DNA from: a bacterium
GTDB taxonomy: Bacteria > Sysuimicrobiota > Sysuimicrobiia > Sysuimicrobiales > Segetimicrobiaceae
Length of the DNA: 36,538 nt
NCBI GenBank assembly: GCA_035703895.1
Contig: DASSXJ010000250.1
Span: 1 to 36,538, forward strand
Direction: 5' to 3'
The translations under genes were made by a program, and so were the position numbers. Shown here piece after piece: positions 1-7,368 of the stretch. Each line of letters begins with the position of its first letter. Within the stretch, counting starts at the first letter, position 1. Below the pieces are notes generated by a model. The model saw nothing but the letters and a program-made list of their open reading frames with translations. It was not told where the DNA came from and did no database searches.

Positions 1-57
1 TGCCTCCGCCCGTACTGCCTCCGCCCGTATGGCCTCCGCCCGTATGGCCTCCGCTGC
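1..57 (-). repeat. 15-nt tandem repeat coding Gly-rich motif
   Basis: About 3.5 copies of a 15-nt unit (GCCTCCGCCCGTAT plus one base on the plus strand) run to the window edge. On the minus strand they encode GGHTG/GGSTG repeats of the Gly-rich protein. The copy number in the whole gene cannot be known, because the repeat continues outside the window. Confidence 0.85.
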
Positions 58-658
58 CACTTGTCCCATCACCACCACCATAACTGCCACCCGCGGCAGC
101 CCCGGACGTCGGCCCTGAGCCCGTTGACGATCCTGTGCCAGAACCCCCTGAGCCCCCGCCGGATGTGGCCCCGGACGATACACCACTCGTTGTGCCGCTC
201 GTGGACGCGCCGCTGCCGGTGCCACCTTTCATCGATGCCTTGCCACCGATAAGCAGTGTCACGAATACCGGGGATGCCGGACTGTCGGGCTTGGAGGACT
301 GAGCCCCGCTCAGCGGATCTACGGTCTGATTGCTCGCCCCCGTTGAAGACGCGGAGACAGCGCCGGTTTCATTCCACCAGTTTTTTGCGTCACCGATCCT
401 TTGACGCACCCATATTTGCCACTGGGTACCCGTCGTTCCATCCTGAGGCGCGGCCAAATCGCTTCCCGCGGCAGCGGACGCGCCCGTAACGGCGGCCTCG
501 GGCTGGCTAAGATGTTTAGCGACATGGTATAGGCCATGTTTTGCTGTGGACTGATGACGTTTGGAGTCGTGCTGGAGCAGAGGACTCGCGAGCAGTGAAC
601 CGATGGACAGCGAGAGCACACCGAAGATCGCAGCGATGGCCAGATAGCGGCGGGCCAA
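1..658 (-). CDS. Gly/Ser/Thr-rich exported protein, C-terminus beyond window
   Basis: The frame is open from a TTG start at 656-658 to the window edge (about 219 residues, no stop seen). The start is chosen because a GGGGG Shine-Dalgarno lies 7 nt upstream and no ATG or GTG is in frame before it. The N-terminus has two arginines and a hydrophobic stretch (about residues 5-24), which looks like a signal peptide or anchor. The middle (about residues 70-90) has a Trp-rich segment, QWQIWVRQRIGDAKNWWNET. After about residue 130 it is almost purely Gly/Ser/Thr and ends in GGHTGGG-type repeats. I do not recognise a family. The c-di-GMP riboswitch upstream suggests a surface, matrix or appendage role, by inference only. 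Shadow frames on both strands, including a His-run peptide on the plus strand, come from these repeats. Confidence 0.75.
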   Translation of the reverse strand, partial: MARRYLAIAAIFGVLSLSIGSLLASPLLQHDSKRHQSTAKHGLYHVAKHLSQPEAAVTGASAAAGSDLAAPQDGTTGTQWQIWVRQRIGDAKNWWNETGAVSASSTGASNQTVDPLSGAQSSKPDSPASPVFVTLLIGGKASMKGGTGSGASTSGTTSGVSSGATSGGGSGGSGTGSSTGSGPTSGAAAGGSYGGGDGTSGSGGHTGGGHTGGGSTGGG

Positions 659-673
659 TCCCAGTCCCCCTTT

Positions 674-740
674 CGGTAACCCGGCTGACCCACAAGAATG
701 GGTCCCGTGGCTTTGCGTCCCTGGGTCGCCCCAGGTTTGC
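674..740 (-). promoter_or_regulatory. cyclic-di-GMP-I (GEMM-I) riboswitch aptamer
   Basis: Read on the minus strand, the element starts GCAAACC, forms a short stem capped by a GCGA (GNRA) tetraloop, then has the near-invariant GGGACGCAAAGCC. A second hairpin (GACCCA/TGGGTC) follows, and the aptamer closes with GCCGGGTTACCG. This matches the class I c-di-GMP aptamer (Vc2 type) in order and spacing. The aptamer ends only about 15 nt before the TTG start of the Gly-rich gene, next to its Shine-Dalgarno, so control is probably at translation. A candidate -10, TAAAAT, lies at 857-852 (minus strand) with a poor -35. Confidence 0.93.
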
Positions 741-894
741 TCTTATCGATTTGGAGACCAGGGCGCGTCAGAACACCCGTTCCTGGTGCTCCCTTACAGA
801 CAGGTGGAGGAGTTGGTAACGCCTATGAGTGATCTATGGATGAAGTAGAACATTTTACGAACAGCCGAGCAGATGACGATGATTGACGCGCCTA

Positions 895-903
895 TGATAG
901 AAT
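895..903 (+). promoter_or_regulatory. extended -10 promoter for the carboxylase operon
   Basis: TG at 895-896, one base, then TAGAAT at 898-903, giving a TG-n-TAGAAT extended -10. The TTGACG at 883-888 is too close (9 nt) to act as its -35. Transcription would begin near 910, ahead of the first carboxylase gene. Confidence 0.5.
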
Positions 904-979
904 ATCTTCCGGTCCCGCGTCAATGCAGAACCGAGGGAAGATGTTGGAGGTTCAATGGAAGTTTGCCGGAGCGCGCGGT

Positions 980-2587
980 ATGCCACCCCTCGAATCTCAG
1001 ATTGACACGCAGTCCGCAGAATTTGCCGCCAACCGCGCGCACCACGAAGGCCTCGCCCGCACTCTCGCTGAGCGGCTCGCCAAGGTGCGGGCGGGCGGGG
1101 GCGAGCGCGCACAGCGGCGGCAGCGCGAGCAAGGCAAGAAGACGGCGCGGGAACGAATCGATCTGCTGCTCGACCCGGCGTCGCCGTTCTTGGAGACCGC
1201 TCCGCTCGCCGCGTGGAACATGTACGGCGGTGAAGCCCCATCGGCCGGGCTCGTCACGGGTATCGGACGGGTCCGCGGCACTGAGTGCATGCTCGTGGCC
1301 AACGATGCCACCGTCAAAGGCGGGACGTACTATCCCATCACGATAAAGAAACACCTCCGCGCGCAGCAGATCGCCCTCGAGAATCACCTCCCCTGCGTGT
1401 ATCTCGTGGATTCGGGAGGTGCGTTTCTCCCGCTGCAGGCGGAGGTGTTCCCCGACCGGGAGCACTTTGGTCGAATCTTCTACAATCAGGCGCAGCTCTC
1501 CGCCCGAGGCATTCCCCAGATCGCGGCGGTGATGGGATCCTGCACGGCAGGGGGGGCCTATGTGCCGGCGATGGCCGACGAAGCGGTGATCGTCCGCGGA
1601 ACCGGGACGGTGTTCCTGGGGGGACCGCCGCTTGTGAAAGCGGCGACGGGAGAAGAGGTCACGGCGGAGGAGTTGGGCGGAGCCGATGTCCATGCCCGCC
1701 GCAGCGGGGTCGTCGATTACTACGCCGAGGACGACGCACACGCCATCCGGACCCTGAGGGAGATCATCGGTTCGCTCAACCGGGTCAAGCGCATCGATGT
1801 CGACGTCGCCCCTGCGGTGGAACCCCGATACGATCCCAGCGAGATCTACGGCATCCTCCCACAGGACCTTCGGCGCCAGTTCGACGCGCGCGAGATCATT
1901 GCCCGGGTGGCGGACGGCAGCCAGTTTCAGGAGTTCAAAGCCCTCTACGGAACGACGCTCATCACCGGGTTTGCCCGCATCCACGGGTTCCCCGTGGGCA
2001 TCATCGCCAACAACGGGGTGCTGTTCGTGGAAAGCGCAGAGAAGGGCGCCCACTTCATCGAATTGTGCGGCCAGCGCCGCATTCCGCTGATCTTCCTGCA
2101 GAACATCACCGGGTTTATCGTCGGCCGTCAGTATGAGGCCGCGGGAATCGCGAGGGCCGGGGCCAAGATGGTGCATGCGGTCGCAACCGCCGGCGTCCCT
2201 CGCTTCACCATCATCATCGGCGGATCGTTCGGTGCCGGAAACTACGCGATGTGCGGCCGGGCCTACGACCCCCGCTTCCTCTGGATGTGGCCCAACGCGC
2301 GGATCTCGGTGATGGGCGGCGAGCAAGCCGCCACCGTGCTCCTCACAGTCAAACGCGATCAACTGCAGCGAGAGGGGAAGGAGCTGTCTCCGGAGGAGGA
2401 GGACGCGCTCGTTGCGCCCATCCTCGCAAAGTACGAGGAGGAGGGCAGCGCCTACTACAGTACGGCGCGGCTGTGGGACGACGGAATCATCGATCCCGCT
2501 GAGACGCGAACGGTCCTCGCCTTGGCCCTTTCCGCGGCGCTCAACGCGCCTATCGAAGGCATGCGGCCGGGCGTTTTCCGGATGTAA
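980..2587 (+). CDS. mccB: 3-methylcrotonyl-CoA carboxylase beta (carboxyltransferase) subunit
   Basis: Carboxyltransferase subunit that moves CO2 from biotin to 3-methylcrotonyl-CoA in leucine and isovalerate breakdown. The protein (535 aa) carries the two crotonase-fold halves of the family: an N-half with [12 protein letters not shown] and [15 protein letters not shown], and a C-half with [24 protein letters not shown] and the [10 protein letters not shown] segment typical of MCC rather than propionyl-CoA carboxylase. In-frame ATGs also lie at 923 and 941. I choose 980 because [15 protein letters not shown] matches the usual MCC N-terminus and a GGAG site sits 8 nt upstream. It ends 2 bp before the biotin carboxylase gene. 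Geranyl-CoA carboxylase is a less likely alternative. Confidence 0.9.
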   Translation: MPPLESQIDTQSAEFAANRAHHEGLARTLAERLAKVRAGGGERAQRRQREQGKKTARERIDLLLDPASPFLETAPLAAWNMYGGEAPSAGLVTGIGRVRGTECMLVANDATVKGGTYYPITIKKHLRAQQIALENHLPCVYLVDSGGAFLPLQAEVFPDREHFGRIFYNQAQLSARGIPQIAAVMGSCTAGGAYVPAMADEAVIVRGTGTVFLGGPPLVKAATGEEVTAEELGGADVHARRSGVVDYYAEDDAHAIRTLREIIGSLNRVKRIDVDVAPAVEPRYDPSEIYGILPQDLRRQFDAREIIARVADGSQFQEFKALYGTTLITGFARIHGFPVGIIANNGVLFVESAEKGAHFIELCGQRRIPLIFLQNITGFIVGRQYEAAGIARAGAKMVHAVATAGVPRFTIIIGGSFGAGNYAMCGRAYDPRFLWMWPNARISVMGGEQAATVLLTVKRDQLQREGKELSPEEEDALVAPILAKYEEEGSAYYSTARLWDDGIIDPAETRTVLALALSAALNAPIEGMRPGVFRM

Positions 2588-2589
2588 CA

Positions 2590-4092
2590 GTGCGCAAGGT
2601 CCTCGTCGCCAATCGCGGAGAGATTGCGGTCCGGATCATTCGCGCGTGCCGCGAGTTGGGGCTCGAGGCGGTCGCCGTGTACTCGGACGCCGACCGAAGC
2701 GCGCTGCACGTCCGGCTTGCCGACGCCGCGCTGCCGATCGGAGCCGACGATCCCCGGGACAGCTATCTCAACGTCGGACGCCTCATCGATGCGGCGCGGA
2801 CCTCTGGAGCGGACGCGGTGCACCCCGGGTACGGGTTCCTCGCGGAGAGTCCCGCATTCGCCAGTGCGGTCACGGAGGCAGGATTGACGTTTGTCGGGCC
2901 CCCTCCCGAAGTGATCGCAAAACTCGGCAACAAGATAGAGGCCCGGCGGTTGATGGCACGCGCCGGCATGCAGGTGATCCCAGGCTACGACAGCCCAGGG
3001 GCCACCGATGATGCGCTTGCGGCCGCCGGCCTCCGGCTCGGCGTCCCATTGCTGATCAAAGCCACCGCGGGAGGAGGGGGCCGCGGCATGCGGCTGGTCA
3101 CTCGCCAGGACGAGTTGCGTCCGTCGCTGGCCGGAGCCAGACGCGAAGCGCTCGCGGCATTCGGTTCCTCGGATCTCTTTCTGGAGCGCCATCTGCCGGA
3201 GGTTCGCCACATCGAGATCCAGGTGCTCGCGGACCGGGCGGGAGCCATCGCCACCTTGGGCGAGCGGGAATGCAGCGTGCAGCGCCGGCACCAGAAGCTG
3301 ATCGAGGAAGCGCCATCACCATTCGCTACGCCCCACCTCCGTGCCTCGCTGAGCCGGGCCGCGACGATCGCGGCCCAGGCGGTTGGTTACGTCAATGCGG
3401 GCAGCGTGGAGTTTCTGGTGGAACCATCCGGAGCGTTCTACTTCCTCGAGGTCAACACGAGACTCCAGGTGGAGCACCCGGTCACGGAGTGGACCGCCGG
3501 CATGGATCTCGTGAAATCCCAACTCCACATCGCCGCCGGAGCACCGCTTGCGCTCGATCCCGTCGAGCTGCGAGGCCACGCGATCGAGTGCCGCGTGTAC
3601 GCTGAAGATCCTGCCCGCGACTTCGCACCGTCCCCGGGGCCGGTGCTTGCGCTGGAAGAACCGATGGGTCCCGGAATCCGGGTGGATTCCGGATTGCGCG
3701 CCGGGTGGCGCGTGCCCACGGCCTACGACCCCCTACTGGCAAAGGTCATCGCGTGGGATCGGACCCGTGGGGACGCCATCGCCCGTATCGGCGACGCGCT
3801 GCGGCGGTATGTCATTCTGGGTTGCGGAACGAACCTTCGATTCTTGCAAGACGTTCTACGGCATGATGCCTTTCGCCGAGGGGACACCACGACCAATTTT
3901 CTGGAGCGCCACTTTGCGCACTGGCAACCGGACGTTCCGAGCCTGGCGCTTGCGGCCGCCGCGGTCGCCGAGGTATTGAGCGAGACGCCGGGGGGGTCGC
4001 CGGACGCCCACGAGCGGGGGGGCCCGGGACGCGCCCCGGCCGACCCCTGGGACCGCCTGGGACGGTGGCGCATGGGGACGGCAGGTGCGTGA
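2590..4092 (+). CDS. accC: biotin carboxylase subunit of the acyl-CoA carboxylase
   Basis: ATP-dependent carboxylation of biotin on the carrier protein, forming the MCC holoenzyme with its neighbours. The 500-aa protein starts MRKVLVANRGEIAVRIIRAC, has the ATP-grasp glycine loop (GGGGRGM) and the catalytic EVNTRLQVEHPVTE signature, and ends after the biotin carboxylase C-domain with a tail reading DPWDRLGRWRMG. In fused MccA proteins that tail is followed directly by the BT and BCCP domains. Here they are a separate gene in the +1 frame overlapping the last 8 nt. The start is GTG at 2590, 2 bp after mccB. Alone it resembles AccC of acetyl-CoA carboxylase. The neighbours point to the methylcrotonyl substrate. 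Confidence 0.9.
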   Translation: MRKVLVANRGEIAVRIIRACRELGLEAVAVYSDADRSALHVRLADAALPIGADDPRDSYLNVGRLIDAARTSGADAVHPGYGFLAESPAFASAVTEAGLTFVGPPPEVIAKLGNKIEARRLMARAGMQVIPGYDSPGATDDALAAAGLRLGVPLLIKATAGGGGRGMRLVTRQDELRPSLAGARREALAAFGSSDLFLERHLPEVRHIEIQVLADRAGAIATLGERECSVQRRHQKLIEEAPSPFATPHLRASLSRAATIAAQAVGYVNAGSVEFLVEPSGAFYFLEVNTRLQVEHPVTEWTAGMDLVKSQLHIAAGAPLALDPVELRGHAIECRVYAEDPARDFAPSPGPVLALEEPMGPGIRVDSGLRAGWRVPTAYDPLLAKVIAWDRTRGDAIARIGDALRRYVILGCGTNLRFLQDVLRHDAFRRGDTTTNFLERHFAHWQPDVPSLALAAAAVAEVLSETPGGSPDAHERGGPGRAPADPWDRLGRWRMGTAGA

Positions 4093-4600
4093 AGTCGTCC
4101 TCGTCGTGGGGGGCGCGGTGGTGCGATGCTCGGTCGACCGCCAACAGGACCAGTTCGTGGTGCGCGTCAACGGGATCACCCACCATCTCCACCTCCTCGA
4201 CGCGGAGCACGGCCTGTTCCATCTATCGAGCGCGGGGCGCGCGCAGATCGTCCGGACTGCACGCGGGGAAACCAGAAATTTCCTCCATATCGACGGGCAC
4301 ACCCTGGAGTACCAACGTTCGGCCACCGCGGGGGCCCCTGGATCTGGCTCGCGCGCGGTCACGCCCGACATCCTCGCCGCCCCGATGCCCGGCGCCGTCA
4401 CCCAGGTCCTGGTGAAGACCGGGGACCGCGTCGTGCGGGGGCAGCCGCTAGTGATTATCGAGGCGATGAAGATGGAGCATGTCATCCGCGCGCATCGGGC
4501 GGGCAGCATTCGGGCCGTTCATGCGCGCGCCGGCGACCAGATCGACGGTGGAGTCGGGGTGGTCGAGATGATGGAGAATGTGGATGAGGCTCCTCGATAA
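4085..4600 (+). CDS. biotin carboxyl carrier protein (BT-like region plus biotinyl domain)
   Basis: Carries the swinging biotin between the biotin carboxylase and carboxyltransferase subunits. The 171-aa protein has a beta-rich N-half (residues 1-80) resembling the BT linker domain of fused MCC/PCC alpha subunits. A Ser/Gly/Ala linker follows, then a biotinyl domain (about 92-165) with APMPGAV and the biotinylation motif EAMKMEH, whose target is Lys129. It starts at GTG 4085, inside the end of the biotin carboxylase gene (8-nt overlap), and is probably made by translational coupling. A frameshift splitting a once-fused alpha subunit is the alternative. Confidence 0.88.
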   Translation: MREVVLVVGGAVVRCSVDRQQDQFVVRVNGITHHLHLLDAEHGLFHLSSAGRAQIVRTARGETRNFLHIDGHTLEYQRSATAGAPGSGSRAVTPDILAAPMPGAVTQVLVKTGDRVVRGQPLVIIEAMKMEHVIRAHRAGSIRAVHARAGDQIDGGVGVVEMMENVDEAPR

Positions 4601-5507
4601 GGTGCCGCGCAAGGTTCGCATCGTGGAAGTCGGGCCGCGCGACGGGCTGCAGAACGAGCCGGCCGTTCTGCCGGTGGACGCCAGGCTGGCGTTCATCGAG
4701 GAGCTTGCCGCGGCCGGCCTCCCTGTGGTGGAGGTGGGAGCGTTCGTCCGGTCCGACCGGGTGCCTCAGATGGCCGGCACCGATGAGATCTTCCGGCGGC
4801 TCCCCACTGGTGGGTCAACGGTATTCTCGGTATTGGTGCCCAATACGCAAGGCATGGTGCAGGCGGCTCAATGTGGCGCGCGTGAGGTCGCCGTGTTCAC
4901 GGCCGCATCGGAAGCGTTCGTGCGCCGGAATATCAACATGACGATCGACGAGTCCCTCCGCACGTTTCGAGAGGTCATTGCAATCGCGAAGCCGTTGGAA
5001 TGCCGGGTGCGGGGGTATGTGTCCACGGCGTGGTGGTGTCCGTATGCGGGCCGGGTCACGGGTGAGGACGTCCGGCGGGTTGCCGTCGCACTCTATGAGA
5101 TGGGATGCTACGAGATCGCATTGGGCGACACGATCGGCGCTGCGACCCCTGGAGAGGTGATCGCCCTCTTCGACCTGCTCAGTCGCGACCTCCCCCCCGA
5201 TGCCCTCGCCGGTCACTTCCACGACACCCGGGGCACGGCGCTGGCAAACGTCCTCGGAGCCCTGGAATGCGGTATCGGCACCATCGATGCCTCTGCGGGC
5301 GGCCTCGGAGGATGCCCGTTTGCGCCCGGAGCGTCGGGAAACCTCGCGACCGAGGACCTCCTCTATATGCTCCACGGGATGGGGATAGAAACCGGAGTGG
5401 ATCTGCCAAGGGTCGCTCGGGCCTCCGGCCGCCTCGCCGGTTTCCTAGATCACCCGCTTCGATCCCGATATCTCCAAGGAGGTTCTCCGGAGCCTACCAA
5501 AGGCTGA
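4578..5507 (+). CDS. mvaB: hydroxymethylglutaryl-CoA lyase
   Basis: Cleaves 3-hydroxy-3-methylglutaryl-CoA to acetoacetate and acetyl-CoA, the last step of leucine catabolism. This 309-aa TIM-barrel protein has the family metal site: VEVGPRDGLQNEP (metal Asp), GHFHDTRG (two metal His) and the mobile catalytic loop GLGGCPFAPGASGN with its cysteine. It overlaps the BCCP gene by 23 nt. In-frame alternatives are ATG 4584 and GTG 4602, and the latter would avoid the overlap. The methylglutaconyl-CoA hydratase and isovaleryl-CoA dehydrogenase needed for a full route are not in the window. Confidence 0.92.
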   Translation: MWMRLLDKVPRKVRIVEVGPRDGLQNEPAVLPVDARLAFIEELAAAGLPVVEVGAFVRSDRVPQMAGTDEIFRRLPTGGSTVFSVLVPNTQGMVQAAQCGAREVAVFTAASEAFVRRNINMTIDESLRTFREVIAIAKPLECRVRGYVSTAWWCPYAGRVTGEDVRRVAVALYEMGCYEIALGDTIGAATPGEVIALFDLLSRDLPPDALAGHFHDTRGTALANVLGALECGIGTIDASAGGLGGCPFAPGASGNLATEDLLYMLHGMGIETGVDLPRVARASGRLAGFLDHPLRSRYLQGGSPEPTKG

Positions 5508-5576
5508 GACTCGGGATCTGCCACGTCCATGCCTCCTGGAGGCAAATTGGGCCTTCCTGAGGCAATCTAGCCAATC

Positions 5577-5603
5577 CCTACAGGCCCGCCACGCGGTGTA
5601 GGG
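5577..5603. terminator. hairpin between convergent genes
   Basis: CCCTACA (5577-5583) pairs with TGTAGGG (5597-5603) around a 13-nt loop, in the gap between the lyase gene and the convergent glycosyltransferase gene. A second near-palindrome, TGCCTCCTGGAGGCA, lies just before it (5530-5544). Neither is followed by a T run, so a terminator role is only plausible from position. Confidence 0.3.
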
Positions 5604-5624
5604 AATGACGAACATCTGTTCGCG

Positions 5625-6374
5625 CTACCCTATGGCCGGATTGCCACGGGGGCCAGCGGCGTACGTGACGCGCTGCACGATGGGGGCCCGGACCGTGGAG
5701 AGCATGAACAAATGCCTCAGGTAGTCGATGTGCTGAGCCTGGGTGAGCTTGCTCTTGCCGGCCCCCCGCGCGCCGAACCGATAGGGGACCTCAACGACGC
5801 GCCCGACGTGTCCGCGAACCAAGATCTCCAGGAGGATTTTGAATCCGATCGGCTGGAGGTGGACGCCGTCCACCACGCTGCGCCGGAAGGCGAAGAAACC
5901 CGACAGGGGGTCGGAGACCGACCTGGCGCGACGCACGAGCAACCAAGCAAGCGCCGTGGCGACGCGGGAGACGATCCGGCGGGCGAGGGTGAAATCGTAA
6001 CTGCCACCGGGGAGGTAGCGGCTGGCGATCGCAAGATCGGCCCGCGTTCGCTCAAGGCCGTCCATCAAGACCCGCATCGCTTCGGGAGGATGTTGAAGGT
6101 CTGCGTCGAGCACACAGATCACGTCTCCTGTGGACAATGCGATCCCGTCCGCGACGGCGGAGGCGAGGCCACGACGATTGGTGCGATGGACGATGCGCAG
6201 ACGCGGCGCACTCTGGGCCAACTCGGCAATGACCCGCTCGGTCCCGTCCGTGCTGTCGTCGACAAAGACCACTTCGAAGTTTAGACCGGCAAGCGCCGAG
6301 GTCACCCGCCCGACGAGCATGCCGATATTCTCGGCTTCGTTGTAGGTCGGCACGACAACGGATAGCAATGGCAT
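5625..6374 (-). CDS. GT2-family glycosyltransferase, polyprenyl-phosphate mannose synthase-like
   Basis: Likely transfers a sugar from a nucleotide donor to polyprenyl phosphate at the inner membrane face. The 249-aa protein has the GT-A fold: SVVVPTYNEAENIG at the N-terminus, FVDDSTDGT, then DADLQHPPEAM with the DxD metal motif. Its length and DPLSGFFAFRR segment match Dpm1/Ppm1-type enzymes, and it lacks the C-terminal membrane helices of longer relatives. A GGAGGA site lies about 11 nt before the ATG. It is the only minus-strand gene between the carboxylase cluster and rpmB. The sugar and acceptor cannot be told from the sequence. Confidence 0.85.
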   Translation of the reverse strand: MPLLSVVVPTYNEAENIGMLVGRVTSALAGLNFEVVFVDDSTDGTERVIAELAQSAPRLRIVHRTNRRGLASAVADGIALSTGDVICVLDADLQHPPEAMRVLMDGLERTRADLAIASRYLPGGSYDFTLARRIVSRVATALAWLLVRRARSVSDPLSGFFAFRRSVVDGVHLQPIGFKILLEILVRGHVGRVVEVPYRFGARGAGKSKLTQAQHIDYLRHLFMLSTVRAPIVQRVTYAAGPRGNPAIG

Positions 6375-6711
6375 GGTCTAAAGGATTCCTCCACGCGCTC
6401 TCTCCTCCTGTTTGCTCTCGGAATCGTCCTGTCGGACGATACTACGGAATCGTTCGAACGGACGAAGGCCGTGGCTTCCGCTCCGGGAATATGCCCAAAT
6501 CGGGCCGCGAGGCACAATCGCGTTGCCGAAACGATCGCTCTCGCGGCTTCATCATTGGCACCGCGCGCACAGCCCTCACATACCCGTATCTGTTCCTGCC
6601 GCTAGGGGAACGACCCGCACCACCCGCCCGCGGGGCGGTACAACACGGAAGACCGTTGGCGGAACACGCATCGGCTTCGGGCATCGCCCAGGATGGCAAG
6701 GTGGACGGGTG
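6375..6711. other. intergenic region without a convincing gene
   Basis: About 340 nt separate the glycosyltransferase start from the next plausible plus-strand gene. It contains a 7-bp perfect hairpin (ATCGTCC 6423-6429 with GGACGAT 6434-6440) and a nearby palindrome CGTTCGAACG at 6451-6460. Both lie upstream of the minus-strand glycosyltransferase and could be an operator. Open frames on both strands here have arginine- and proline-rich shadow composition and no family resemblance. Confidence 0.4.
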
Positions 6712-6819
6712 AAACCTGCTGAGGAAGAGTGGCGCCTGCGCGTGATCCCGTCGCGAATTCACATTGAGCGTCGGCGTCAACCGGGATCGGTCCGCCCGGG
6801 CAGGCGTCATCATGGCTGA
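6712..6819 (+). CDS. possible 35-residue basic leader peptide
   Basis: A GTG start at 6712 has a good AAGGTGG site 6-7 nt upstream. The frame runs VKPAEEEWRLRVIPSRIHIERR and ends in TGA inside the start of the next gene, overlapping it by 8 nt (ATGGCTGA). The acidic-then-basic helix and the coupled junction suggest translation. There is no recognisable domain, and such a short frame can arise by chance at this GC content. Confidence 0.3.
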   Translation, partial: KPAEEEWRLRVIPSRIHIERRRQPGSVRPGRRHHG

Positions 6820-7273
6820 ACTCCTCAATCCCGAGAACATCGCCCAGGAAGTCGAGACAACCCTCGGAGACATCGAACGACGATTGTTGGAGCTGGTCCA
6901 GGACGGCGCTCGCGGTGCGGAGGAGCTGGGAGACGTGCTGCTGGGCTTGAGCCATGTGGTGTTTCAGATCCGCCAGATCTACCTGCGGCTCCAGGAAGTG
7001 CAAGGCCGCCGCGATGTGGGGTTCGAGATGACCGCACGGCTCGAGGCGGTCCGGAAACACAGCCTCTGGCTCTACCGCAAGGCCCGATTGGAGCAATGCT
7101 TCTTTGCAAAACTGCGCCTCGAACGTGGGCTGCGGGATGCGATCTATCGCCAGATCGTGGAGACCTACCAAGAAATGTCCGCCCTCGATGACGTGGAGCG
7201 CGAGCTGAGGGGACGGCAGGAGGACGCATTGGCCCAGGAGTTGTTGCGGGAGCCCACAGAACTCTCCATGTAG
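6812..7273 (+). CDS. helical protein of unknown function
   Basis: I do not recognise the family. The 153-aa product starts MAELLNPENIAQEVETTL and is predicted almost entirely alpha-helical, with heptad-like leucines, many Glu/Arg and a central QIRQIYLRLQEVQGRR stretch. There is no signal peptide, membrane segment or metal motif. An upstream TTG at 6764 is in frame, but the ATG at 6812 gives a cleaner N-terminus and overlaps the end of the 35-residue frame. It is followed by greA under a separate promoter. It is probably cytoplasmic and may form a coiled coil. Confidence 0.7.
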   Translation: MAELLNPENIAQEVETTLGDIERRLLELVQDGARGAEELGDVLLGLSHVVFQIRQIYLRLQEVQGRRDVGFEMTARLEAVRKHSLWLYRKARLEQCFFAKLRLERGLRDAIYRQIVETYQEMSALDDVERELRGRQEDALAQELLREPTELSM

Positions 7274-7301
7274 TCCCCGCCTCCGCATGTTCCTCACCCC
7301 G

Positions 7302-7341
7302 CTCGATGTTTCTTTGATAGAATACATTCCTGAGCATCGAG
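7302..7341 (+). promoter_or_regulatory. inverted repeat around the greA -10
   Basis: CTCGATG (7302-7308) and CATCGAG (7335-7341) are perfect inverted arms, 26 nt apart, bracketing the greA extended -10. They could be operator half-sites or a 5'-leader hairpin. No regulator gene adjoins it. Confidence 0.3.
7315..7323 (+). promoter_or_regulatory. extended -10 promoter for greA
   Basis: TG at 7315-7316, one base, then TAGAAT at 7318-7323. It is nearly identical to the element before the carboxylase operon (TGATAGAATA in both). No good -35 is present. The start codon is about 45 nt downstream. Confidence 0.55.
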
Positions 7342-7368
7342 AAATCGCACCAGGATATGGAGGACAGC

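Noticed and set aside
1-57. Short repeats at the left edge as a CRISPR array
   Set aside because: The units are contiguous 15-mers without spacers and encode Gly-rich peptide.
61-252. Plus-strand His-run peptide near the left edge
   Set aside because: The His run is the reverse complement of Gly codons in the minus-strand Gly-rich gene.
883-903. TTGACG / TAGAAT as a classic promoter pair
   Set aside because: The spacing is only 9 nt. The extended -10 is used instead.
920-2362. 480-codon open frame on the minus strand opposite mccB
   Set aside because: It is the antisense shadow of a clear carboxylase gene. Composition is His/Arg/Asp-rich and matches no family.
6640-6720. Region before 6712 as a riboswitch (fluoride, cobalamin or c-di-GMP)
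   Set aside because: The conserved blocks of these classes are not present in order.
6412-6819. A 135-codon plus-strand frame through the gap after the glycosyltransferase
   Set aside because: Arg/Pro/Gly-rich shadow composition with no family resemblance. Only the last 35 codons have a ribosome site.
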